NCBI GenBank assembly: GCA_946535685.1
Contig: CAMNDR010000036.1
Span: 1 to 7,676, forward strand
Origin: an uncultured Clostridia bacterium
GTDB taxonomy: Bacteria; Bacillota; Clostridia; Oscillospirales; Ruminococcaceae
Length of the DNA: 7,676 nucleotides
Direction of reading: 5' to 3'
In this document: in pieces, positions 1-5,122 of the stretch
Position numbering within the stretch: position 1 is the first letter of the stretch
Layout of the letters: each line of letters starts with the position of its first letter
Program-made: the position numbers and the translations under genes
Notes under the pieces: generated by a model
Told to the model about the DNA's origin: nothing
Database searches by the model: none
Seen by the model: the letters and a program-made list of their open reading frames with translations, nothing else

Positions 1-1
1 C

Positions 2-535
2 CCGGAGGATGACTGCGACCGCCTCGGAGCAGAAGCAGCAGCGCTAACCCACGGCCATGACCTTGGCTGGCTGCCCTCCGCAGCATTTGTCCACATGATC
101 CGCAAGCTGGTCTATGAGGACATGACGATGCACGAAGCCGTGGAAAACGCCATTGCGGCGATACGGCGGCTCTACCCGAAATCCGCCCATCTTGCAGTGC
201 TCACAAGCCTGCTTGAGGATGCGGTCACGCTGGCAGATTCCCCGAAGATCACACCCGCCAAGGCCTACAAGACGCTCGGCGAGGGCTGGGTCGGCGAAGA
301 AGCGCTTGCCATTGCAGTATTCTGTGCCCTGCGGTATGAGGAGGATTTCGATGCCGCCATGATCGCTTCTGTCAACCACGACGGCGACAGCGATTCCACC
401 GGTGCTGTCTGCGGCAATCTGCTCGGCGCAAGACTGGGACTTTCGGCGATCCCGGAGAAGTACATCCTCAATCTGGAACTGCGTCATACGCTGATGCAGG
501 TAGGCGCCGCCCTTGCCCACGAGGGGAATTTCTGA
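2..535 (+). CDS. ADP-ribosylglycohydrolase family protein, C-terminal part (5' end outside window)
   Basis: The frame is open from the first bases of the window and ends at TGA 533-535, giving 177 visible residues; the start lies upstream. The fragment begins close to a THGHDLGW-like segment (visible residues 16-23), which matches the central 'THG/AHP' helix region of the DraG/ADP-ribosylglycohydrolase fold. It ends with NHDGDSDSTGAVCGN, whose Asp-x-Asp-Ser-Thr core (about residues 129-133) is the family's second metal-binding motif. Family members use a binuclear Mg/Mn centre to cleave ADP-ribose from proteins or small molecules in the cytosol. Full proteins are usually near 300 residues, so roughly the C-terminal 60 percent is visible. 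The substrate cannot be told from the sequence, and the first metal motif is not in view. The family call is firm; the specific function is open. Confidence 0.88.
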   Translation, partial: PEDDCDRLGAEAAALTHGHDLGWLPSAAFVHMIRKLVYEDMTMHEAVENAIAAIRRLYPKSAHLAVLTSLLEDAVTLADSPKITPAKAYKTLGEGWVGEEALAIAVFCALRYEEDFDAAMIASVNHDGDSDSTGAVCGNLLGARLGLSAIPEKYILNLELRHTLMQVGAALAHEGNF

Positions 536-544
536 TCGCATAAA

Positions 545-585
545 GCACGCCTCTCCCGAAACCGGGAGAGGCGTTTCTTTTTATT
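545..585 (+). terminator. Intrinsic terminator after the ADP-ribosylglycohydrolase gene
   Basis: A perfect 11-bp stem (548-558 with 563-573, arms CGCCTCTCCCG and CGGGAGAGGCG) with a 4-base AAAC loop is followed by TTTCTTTTTATT. It starts 12 bases after the stop codon, a textbook factor-independent terminator. The hairpin also lies just past the stop of the convergent minus-strand lipoprotein (stop at 581-583). In that direction the tail is only TGCTTTAT, so any minus-strand termination would be weaker. Confidence 0.93.
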
Positions 586-916
586 CGCTGTCCGGCTGTA
601 CCCTGCCGTCAGAATCGGTACGATAGGCACCGTCGCTGTCAGTCTTGTCCATTGCCTCACTGACATCCTCTGCCGCATCGCTCACCATATCCTTACCGTT
701 CTGCACAGCGTCGCTCGCCAGTTCCCTGCCGTTCTGCACGGCATCGCTTGCCAGCTCTCTGCCTTCCCGAATGGCATCGGTCACCATCTCACGGGCATCG
801 TCTGTCACGCTGTCATTGCGGTTACTGTCTGCCGGTGTTCTGTCTCTGTGCGTACCGCAGCCGGTCAGCATCGCTGCCGCCAGCAGTGTATACACCAGAA
901 CTGCTCTGTGCTTCAT
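581..916 (-). CDS. Small lipoprotein with 11-residue repeats
   Basis: The product is 111 residues. An in-frame open region continues further upstream, but the ATG at 914-916 is chosen because an AAAGGAGGG ribosome site (complement of 923-931) sits 6 bases before it and it begins a lipoprotein signal. Residues 1-19 are a signal segment with lipobox LTGC, so Cys20 should be lipidated and the protein anchored outside the membrane. After a short polar stretch, residues about 38-89 are tandem 11-residue units, including two near-identical copies of SDAVQNGRELA-type sequence. This hendecad spacing suggests a long amphipathic helix or coiled coil. The tail is acidic and has TDSDG twice (92-96 and 100-104). 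I recognise no named family. A structural, envelope-associated or stress-type lipoprotein is possible, but that is inference. It is transcribed toward the ADP-ribosylglycohydrolase gene; I see no convincing promoter upstream. Confidence 0.82.
   Translation of the reverse strand: MKHRAVLVYTLLAAAMLTGCGTHRDRTPADSNRNDSVTDDAREMVTDAIREGRELASDAVQNGRELASDAVQNGKDMVSDAAEDVSEAMDKTDSDGAYRTDSDGRVQPDSE
675..806 (-). repeat. Four degenerate 33-base tandem repeats inside the small lipoprotein gene
   Basis: Units begin at 675, 708, 741 and 774, each opening with GC(A/G)TCG on the plus strand. The second and third units are closest, and the first two share the ending CCGTTCTGCAC. Each unit encodes one 11-residue helix repeat on the minus strand. 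The unit length is an exact multiple of three, so copy-number change by slippage would stay in frame. Confidence 0.8.
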
Positions 917-1042
917 GGGTTTCCCTCCTTTGAGCCTGATGGCTCTGTAGTATTGTTGCCCGTGCGGACAGTTCCATGACAGGAAAAGACAGGAAGCGTC
1001 AGATTTTCGTATATCATGCACAAAACAGTGAAAATATAACTG

Positions 1043-1081
1043 TGCGATGCAATGATTTTTCACAAAAACTATTGCATCGCA
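1043..1081. promoter_or_regulatory. Perfect 11-bp inverted repeat over the HD-gene promoter (candidate operator)
   Basis: TGCGATGCAAT at 1043-1053 is the exact reverse complement of ATTGCATCGCA at 1071-1081, with a 17-base A/T-rich spacer between them. The right arm contains the whole -35 box TTGCAT (1072-1077) of the promoter for the downstream operon, so a protein bound to the arms would compete with RNA polymerase. The region between divergent genes and the position over the -35 box favour an operator. A transcribed hairpin is unlikely because the repeat lies upstream of the expected start point. The binding protein is unknown. Confidence 0.55.
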
Positions 1082-1100
1082 TCCGCAAACGTGGTATAAT
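1072..1100 (+). promoter_or_regulatory. Sigma-A-type promoter for the HD hydrolase / GH13 operon
   Basis: A -35 box TTGCAT (1072-1077) and a perfect -10 box TATAAT (1095-1100) are separated by exactly 17 bases. TGG directly before the -10 box supplies an extended -10. Transcription would begin near 1107, about 32 bases ahead of the HD gene. No other promoter is visible before the amylase-family gene. Confidence 0.88.
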
Positions 1101-1138
1101 AAATAAGGTTCAGAAATGCACAGGGAGGGATTTATTAG

Positions 1139-1726
1139 ATGGGTGCCAAAGAAGAATTTCTGGAGATCTACCGCAGTCACATCACCCGCAAAGGCTCACA
1201 GCAGCTTCTTGATTATCTGCTGAGCGATGCGAGCGATTTTTTCACAGCACCGTCCAGCACCCGCTTCCACGGTTCCCACGAAGGCGGCCTGGTCGAGCAC
1301 AGCGTCAATGTTTACCGCTGCCTTGCGGATTATCTGTCCCGCCCCCGCACGAAGGAGCTGTACGGGATGGATTATTCCGAAGAATCCGTGGCGCTGACAG
1401 CGCTCCTGCATGACATCTGCAAGCTGAACTACTACAAGATCGACTACCGCAATGCCAAAAATGCGCAGGGCGTCTGGGAAAAAGTCCCCTATTACACGAT
1501 CGAGGACACGCTTCCCTACGGCCACGGTGAAAAATCCGTCTACATCATTTCGAGCTATATGCGGCTGTCCCGTGAGGAGGCATTTGCCATCCGCTATCAC
1601 ATGGGTTTTTCCGCAGAGGGCAACAAGAACGACATCGGCCGTGCCTTCGAGATGTTCCCGCTGGCACTGGCGCTGCATGTTGCCGATATGGAAGCAACCT
1701 ATTACCTGGAGGGTTCTGTGAAATAG
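1139..1726 (+). CDS. HD-domain metal-dependent hydrolase, substrate unknown
   Basis: 195 residues. The ATG at 1139 is preceded by GGGAGG at 1123-1128, a rather long 10-base spacing. The sequence carries an HD-superfamily metal site: His44/His47 and GGLVEHS (His54) in the first helices, the signature HD at His91-Asp92 followed by Lys95 (LLHDICKLN), GHGEKS with His129, His154 in RYHMGF, and a closing HxxD at His180-Asp183. This arrangement resembles the HD module of YhaM-type 3'-5' exoribonucleases and other small stand-alone HD phosphohydrolases. There is no OB-fold domain of the YhaM kind and no membrane segment, so it is a cytosolic single-domain enzyme. Family chemistry is hydrolysis of phosphate esters in nucleotides or nucleic acids; the real substrate cannot be read from the sequence. 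The next gene starts 29 bases after its TAG, so the two are probably co-transcribed. Confidence 0.87.
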   Translation: MGAKEEFLEIYRSHITRKGSQQLLDYLLSDASDFFTAPSSTRFHGSHEGGLVEHSVNVYRCLADYLSRPRTKELYGMDYSEESVALTALLHDICKLNYYKIDYRNAKNAQGVWEKVPYYTIEDTLPYGHGEKSVYIISSYMRLSREEAFAIRYHMGFSAEGNKNDIGRAFEMFPLALALHVADMEATYYLEGSVK

Positions 1727-1741
1727 GATCCCCGCATCAAT

Positions 1742-1747
1742 AAGGAG
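1742..1747 (+). promoter_or_regulatory. Ribosome site that fixes the GH13 start
   Basis: AAGGAG at 1742-1747 lies 8 bases before ATG 1756. An in-frame TTG at 1750 is only 2 bases from this site, too close to be used, so the protein should begin MSWYENAL. Confidence 0.8.
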
Positions 1748-1755
1748 TTTTGAAC

Positions 1756-3339
1756 ATGAGTTGGTATGAAAACGCCCTGATCTATCACATCTATCCGCTT
1801 GGCTTCTGCGGAGCGCCGAAATTCAATGAGGGCGGCGAGCCGGTCAACCGCCTCGAAAAGGTTCTCGAATGGATCCCGCATCTGCTGGAAATGAACGTGG
1901 ATGCCGTCTATTTCGGCCCGGTCTTTGAGAGCGTGGAGCATGGCTATGATACGATCGACTATAAGATGATCGACCGCCGTCTCGGCACGAATGAGATGTT
2001 CAAGCACATCTGCGAGAAGCTGCACGAGGCCGGCATCCGTGTCATCCTCGACGGTGTCTTCAACCATGTCGGCCGGAAATTCTGGGCATTCACCGACATC
2101 CAGCAGAACGGACAGAATTCACCGTACTGCGGCTGGTTCCAGAACCTGAACTTCGGCGGCCCGTCGCCCTGCGGCGATCCGTTCTGGTATGAGGGCTGGA
2201 ACGGCCACTATAATCTGGTCAAGCTGAACCTCCAGAACCCCGATGTCTGCAATTATCTGCTCGATGCAGTGGGCTACTGGATGGATGAATTCAAGATCGA
2301 CGGCATCCGCTTTGATGCGGCAGACTGCATCGACTTCAATTTCTTCAAGCGCATTCGCTGGTTCTGCAAGGAAAAGAATCCGGAGATCTGGCTCATGGGC
2401 GAGATCATCCACGGTGATTACAACCGCTGGGCAAATCCGGAAATGCTTGATTCCGTCACGAATTATGAGTGCTACAAGGGTATCTATTCTTCCCACAATG
2501 ACAAGAATTATTTCGAGATCGACTACTCGATCAACCGCCAGTCCGGTGCAAACGGCGGAATTTACCGCAATATCAAGCTGTATAACTTCGTGGACAACCA
2601 CGATGTCAACCGTCTTGCCAGCACGCTGAACAATCCGAATTATCTCTCCACCTGCTATACGCTCCTCTATACGATGCCCGGCATCCCGTCGATCTATTAC
2701 GGCTCGGAATTCGGCATCCAGGGAGCCAAGCAGGGCGGCGATGATTCCCCGATGCGCCCGTGCCTGAACATCGGCGACATGGATACCAATGCGCCGATCT
2801 ACAAGCACATCGTCAAGCTCGGCCGCATCTACAGAGCCTATCCGGCGCTGCGCACAGGCGGCTACCGCACGGTCATCATCCGCAACCGGCAGCTCGTCTT
2901 TGCCAAGGAAATGGACGGCCAGACCGTCTATGTGGCGCTGAATCTCGACGATCAGCCGTTTGACTGTCAGTTCGGGACACATTTCGGTGCGCTCGTGGAT
3001 GTGATGAACGGCAATGCGGTTCGTGTGGACGGCGGAAATGCCTTCCTGCACATGGAGCCGTATTCGTCGATGATCATTGTGCATGATGACATCGTCAACC
3101 ACCAGCCGGAGCAGCAGGAAGCGCCTGCCGAGCAGCCCCGTGAGATCCACGAAGGCCAGCATTACCGTCATTTCAAGGGCGGGCAGTACACCGTGCTCGG
3201 TGTGGCGACCCACAGCGAGACGCTCGAGGACATGGTCGTATACCGCAGTGATGCAGACGGCCAGACCTGGGTACGTCCGAAGGCCATGTTCATGGACAAG
3301 GTCGGCGATCAGTACCGTTTCACCCTCCTCGATGACTGA
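1756..3339 (+). CDS. GH13 alpha-amylase family enzyme with C-terminal DUF1653 domain
   Basis: 527 residues starting at ATG 1756. The N-terminal two-thirds is a GH13 (beta/alpha)8 barrel with all four conserved regions: DGVFNH (99-104), GIRFDAAD with nucleophile Asp187, LMGEIIHGD with acid/base Glu216, and FVDNHD with transition-state Asp283. The catalytic triad is therefore intact. There is no signal peptide, so the enzyme should act in the cytosol on alpha-glucans such as glycogen, maltodextrins or imported oligosaccharides; exact bond and substrate specificity are not readable. A beta-rich C-domain follows (about 366-446). Next comes a Gln/Glu/Pro linker (about 447-463) and then a 64-residue segment, 464-527. 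That segment contains HYRHFKGGQYTVLGVA, THSETLEDMVVYR and WVRPKAMFMD, the pattern of DUF1653 (PF07866), which normally forms short stand-alone proteins. It is the second gene of the operon with the HD hydrolase and ends at a strong hairpin. The linker and tail use the same codon style as the rest, so nothing suggests a recent assembly error. Confidence 0.93.
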   Translation: MSWYENALIYHIYPLGFCGAPKFNEGGEPVNRLEKVLEWIPHLLEMNVDAVYFGPVFESVEHGYDTIDYKMIDRRLGTNEMFKHICEKLHEAGIRVILDGVFNHVGRKFWAFTDIQQNGQNSPYCGWFQNLNFGGPSPCGDPFWYEGWNGHYNLVKLNLQNPDVCNYLLDAVGYWMDEFKIDGIRFDAADCIDFNFFKRIRWFCKEKNPEIWLMGEIIHGDYNRWANPEMLDSVTNYECYKGIYSSHNDKNYFEIDYSINRQSGANGGIYRNIKLYNFVDNHDVNRLASTLNNPNYLSTCYTLLYTMPGIPSIYYGSEFGIQGAKQGGDDSPMRPCLNIGDMDTNAPIYKHIVKLGRIYRAYPALRTGGYRTVIIRNRQLVFAKEMDGQTVYVALNLDDQPFDCQFGTHFGALVDVMNGNAVRVDGGNAFLHMEPYSSMIIVHDDIVNHQPEQQEAPAEQPREIHEGQHYRHFKGGQYTVLGVATHSETLEDMVVYRSDADGQTWVRPKAMFMDKVGDQYRFTLLDD

Positions 3340-3363
3340 GCTTTCTCCTTAACACACCTTTCA

Positions 3364-3405
3364 TAAAGCATAGATCCCCGCCGTCTGGCGGGGATCTATG
3401 CTTTA
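3364..3405 (+). terminator. Very long hairpin after the GH13 gene, probable terminator
   Basis: A perfect 19-bp stem (3364-3382 with 3387-3405; arms run from TAAAGCAT through CCCCGCC) has a 4-base GTCT loop and starts 25 bases after the stop codon. The only U-run is the CTTT at the end of the right arm; no U-tract follows it. The A-rich left edge makes it symmetrical, so it could stop transcription from either side. Termination is inferred from stem strength and position. Confidence 0.75.
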
Positions 3406-3444
3406 GTCAAAACAGACGTTTTGCGCCGTATGGGGCAAAGGGGG

Positions 3445-3454
3445 TGCAGGGGCG
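3445..3454 (+). repeat. Left copy of 10-bp flanking direct repeat
   Basis: TGCAGGGGCG, identical to 3588-3597, abuts the left inverted end of the 133-bp element with no gap. It is a possible target-site duplication. Confidence 0.6.
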
Positions 3455-3587
3455 CAATGCCAACAACTTAAGTTTTTGTCGGCTTACGCCGACTTAGGAG
3501 GGGCTGCTCGCCCCTCCTAAACCTCCCTCGGCAGGACTATGCAGCCCTGCACCCGCAGATTTGGGTTCTGTTAAGTTGTTAGCATTG
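3455..3587. mobile_element. MITE-like 133-bp element with 17-bp inverted ends, or a structured RNA element
   Basis: The ends CAATGCCAACAACTTAA (3455-3471) and TTAAGTTGTTAGCATTG (3571-3587) are inverted repeats matching at 16 of 17 positions. They are flanked directly on both sides by the same 10-base word TGCAGGGGCG (3445-3454 and 3588-3597), as a target-site duplication would be. No reading frame inside looks like a gene. The interior holds a 6-bp hairpin (GTCGGC 3478-3483 with GCCGAC 3488-3493), a perfect 11-bp hairpin (3494-3504 with 3510-3520, TTAGGAGGGGC arm), and a weak 5-bp pair (3531-3535 with 3546-3550). Terminal inverted repeats, flanking direct repeats, small size and no transposase fit a non-autonomous transposable element. 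The same bases could fold as one multibranched RNA closed by a stem of about 20 bp (3452-3471 with 3571-3590). It lies between two converging genes. Confidence 0.6.
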
Positions 3588-3597
3588 TGCAGGGGCG
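3588..3597 (+). repeat. Right copy of 10-bp flanking direct repeat
   Basis: TGCAGGGGCG, identical to 3445-3454, abuts the right inverted end of the 133-bp element. It also forms the left arm of the hairpin at 3589-3607. Confidence 0.6.
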
Positions 3598-3607
3598 AAG
3601 CCCCTGC
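3589..3607 (-). terminator. Hairpin just past the large lipoprotein gene, possible (remnant) terminator
   Basis: GCAGGGGC (3589-3596) pairs perfectly with GCCCCTGC (3600-3607) around a 3-base loop, 12 bases beyond the stop of the minus-strand lipoprotein. No U-run follows in the minus direction in the present arrangement. If the 133-bp element is an insertion, the original downstream sequence would have been CCCCC then TTT, also able to pair with GGGGG next to the stop codon. Confidence 0.45.
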
Positions 3608-3619
3608 GAAATATCCCCC

Positions 3620-4756
3620 TCACTTATCAATCCACCCGACATACCCATCCGCATACTGTTCATCCGTGATCGGCGAAAAGCGCTGCTGGTCAGTTCCGAT
3701 GTCATCAAGGAACCCATTGTAAGCCCGGTAAATATTGCCGTCCTCATGATCCACCACACGCTCATACTCCCCGATCATGTCCGAATACTTCTCCTGCACG
3801 ATGGTGTCGTCCTTCATCCGTTCCTCAAAAGCCTCCATGACCGGATCCGGATCCGTGCCGATCTGTGAGGAACCGCCCCAGGGCGTGTTGAAAATATTGA
3901 TCCATTCCTGGATATAGAAATCCGTATACGTGAACGAATTGACGATATGCGCCAGCACCGGTGCCCAGTCGCCGAGCCGTCCGAACTCCGCCCACTGTGC
4001 CAGCGTGCCGTTGACCTCCCACATGGCATAATTGATCCCGCCCGTGAGGATCAGATCCGGGGCTTCCATCACGACCGCCGAGAAGATCCCCTCGCCGTCG
4101 CAGCCCGCTGCCGTATCATAATATGTCGCATAAAGCGCCTGATAATCCTGGATCCGCTTATCCGGCCGCAGTGCCTGGATCTCGTCCAGATTCTCCGGCA
4201 CACAGCCGTTGTGTACGGTAAAGCCCTGCGTCGTCCCGCTGTACAGTTTTTCCATATACTCCTGCACCGTACCGTTTTCCAGCCAGAACGGATTGCCAAG
4301 GAACCCGGCCGTCTGCTCACTTTTGCAGATGCTCATGTGGTCAATATTGCTGACCCCCGCATAGGTTCCCTCCGGCGCCATCGCCTGCCAGGAGAGCCGC
4401 TCCGCATTGCCGTCCCAGGTCACCTCCCAGCCTGCCGGGATCTCCACCGTAAAATAGGCACATTCATACACAGTCCACTCCACATCCGTCCACGGCGCAG
4501 GCCGCACATGGATCTCCTCCGGCAGTTCCCCGGCAGCCGTTTCCGCCAGTGTCTCCGCCGGGAATGTGTCTTGCTCCGGTGCCGTCTCCTCCTCCGGTGC
4601 CGTCTCCTCCGGAAGCTCCCCGCCGGGCGCATCCGTCCCGCCGATGCTGTTGACCGGCTGGTATCCCGGTTCGTAAGCCGACCCGCCGCATGCCGCAAGG
4701 CTCAGCAGCACCGCAGCCGCCGTCATGCCCGAAAGCCATTTTTTCCAGTCTCTCAT
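3620..4756 (-). CDS. Lipoprotein of unknown function with acidic linker
   Basis: 378 residues. The open frame extends further upstream, but the ATG at 4754-4756 is preferred. It follows a GAGGTGA ribosome site (complement of 4762-4768) at 5 bases and begins MRDWKKW, the basic start of a signal peptide. An ATG at 4772-4774 has no such site. Residues 1-22 are a signal segment with lipobox LAAC, so Cys23 should be lipidated and the protein exposed on the outer face of the membrane. Residues about 42-82 form a Glu/Thr/Ala/Pro-rich spacer with ETAPEE-type repeats. From about 98 comes a folded part opening with YFTVEIPAGWEV, a strand pattern seen in PsbP/DcrB-like and similar extracytoplasmic domains. 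The C-terminus (about 322-378) is aromatic and acidic, ending near YADGYVGWIDK. I cannot name the family or ligand. It has its own promoter and reads away from cdaA. Confidence 0.85.
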   Translation of the reverse strand: MRDWKKWLSGMTAAAVLLSLAACGGSAYEPGYQPVNSIGGTDAPGGELPEETAPEEETAPEQDTFPAETLAETAAGELPEEIHVRPAPWTDVEWTVYECAYFTVEIPAGWEVTWDGNAERLSWQAMAPEGTYAGVSNIDHMSICKSEQTAGFLGNPFWLENGTVQEYMEKLYSGTTQGFTVHNGCVPENLDEIQALRPDKRIQDYQALYATYYDTAAGCDGEGIFSAVVMEAPDLILTGGINYAMWEVNGTLAQWAEFGRLGDWAPVLAHIVNSFTYTDFYIQEWINIFNTPWGGSSQIGTDPDPVMEAFEERMKDDTIVQEKYSDMIGEYERVVDHEDGNIYRAYNGFLDDIGTDQQRFSPITDEQYADGYVGWIDK

Positions 4757-4774
4757 TCCTGTCACCTCTTTCAT

Positions 4775-4788
4775 GATGCAAACGCATC
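4775..4788 (-). promoter_or_regulatory. Small hairpin in the 5' leader of the large lipoprotein gene
   Basis: GATGC (4775-4779) and GCATC (4784-4788) pair around a 4-base loop. The hairpin lies between the predicted transcription start (about 4791) and the ribosome site (4762-4768). It shares the words GATGCAA and GCATCGC with the inverted repeat over the HD-gene promoter, which might be a common protein site or chance. Confidence 0.3.
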
Positions 4789-4798
4789 GCTTTCTTTG

Positions 4799-4827
4799 AT
4801 TATAGCACATCCGGCCGCCGGTTTCAA
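4799..4827 (-). promoter_or_regulatory. Sigma-A-type promoter for the large lipoprotein gene
   Basis: Read on the minus strand, TTGAAA (complement of 4822-4827) and a perfect TATAAT (complement of 4799-4804) are separated by exactly 17 bases, with TGC directly before the -10 box as an extended -10. The expected leader is about 35 bases. The spacer contains the GC-rich near-palindrome CCGGCGGCCGG. Confidence 0.9.
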
Positions 4828-5033
4828 CCATTTTCACAAAATTTATCCCCATCAAAAGCCGCTTTTCTCTAAAATTTACAGTTTATCCATAAACATGCCC
4901 TGCTCCCGCTGCAGTCCCCCTCCCTGTTTTTCAAAAAAACGCCGCCGCGCAGCGCTCCCCTGCATCAGGTGGCAAAAATCCAGCCTGTTTTTTAGTCAAA
5001 TACACGATTTCCGTCTGTTTTTCCTCTTGCCTA
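4828..5033. other. Divergent intergenic stretch without a gene
   Basis: The lipoprotein and cdaA starts are 366 bases apart. Outside the two promoters, this part is pyrimidine-rich on the plus strand with several T-runs. It holds a small palindrome GTTTATCCATAAAC (4881-4894) and a short repeated AAAATTTA. I see no convincing gene, RNA or riboswitch in it. Confidence 0.6.
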
Positions 5034-5062
5034 TTGCAAAGCGTCCCGATTTGTGATACAAT
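5034..5062 (+). promoter_or_regulatory. Sigma-A-type promoter for cdaA-cdaR
   Basis: TTGCAA (5034-5039) and TACAAT (5057-5062) are separated by 17 bases, with TGA just before the -10 box as an extended -10. The start point would be near 5069, giving a leader of about 54 bases. I see no c-di-AMP (ydaO-type) riboswitch in such a short leader. Confidence 0.87.
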
Positions 5063-5106
5063 AAGAATGACGGACTTTTTGAAGTTCCTGTCTCTGATTT
5101 TTCATC

Positions 5107-5116
5107 AAGGAGGTGA
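5107..5116 (+). promoter_or_regulatory. Ribosome site that decides the cdaA start
   Basis: AAGGAGGTGA is a near-perfect match to the 16S tail. The ATG at 5117 abuts it and is too close to be used; the ATG at 5123, 9 bases after AGGAGG, is the better start. Confidence 0.8.
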
Positions 5117-5122
5117 ATGCCC

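Noticed and set aside
675..806. Tandem repeats as a CRISPR-like array
   Set aside because: The repeats are contiguous with no spacers and encode an in-frame helix repeat.
645..950. Plus-strand open frame with repeated Ser/Leu segments over the small lipoprotein
   Set aside because: Its apparent repeats are only the antisense reading of the 33-base repeats; the minus-strand frame has a lipobox and strong ribosome site.
2119..3213. Minus-strand open frame opposite the GH13 gene
   Set aside because: It is a mirror of the GH13 coding frame; no ribosome site or domain supports it.
3455..3587. Riboswitch controlling a downstream gene
   Set aside because: The element lies between the 3' ends of two converging genes, so no gene would be controlled from a 5' leader.
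4884..4892. TTATCCATA as a possible DnaA box
   Set aside because: It has one mismatch to the consensus, stands alone, and is not part of a cluster or next to dnaA/dnaN.
4881..4894. Palindrome GTTTATCCATAAAC as an operator
   Set aside because: It is short, A/T-rich, and more than 50 bases upstream of the lipoprotein -35 box; not distinguishable from chance.
4992..5001. Word TTTAGTCAAA shared with the region after the GH13 hairpin (3402-3411)
   Set aside because: A 10-base match between two places is expected many times by chance in a window of this size, and the flanks diverge.
3947..5056. Long plus-strand open frame across the large lipoprotein gene
   Set aside because: It is antisense to a gene with a signal peptide, ribosome site and promoter, and its product is Arg/His/Pro-rich low-complexity sequence typical of a wrong frame.
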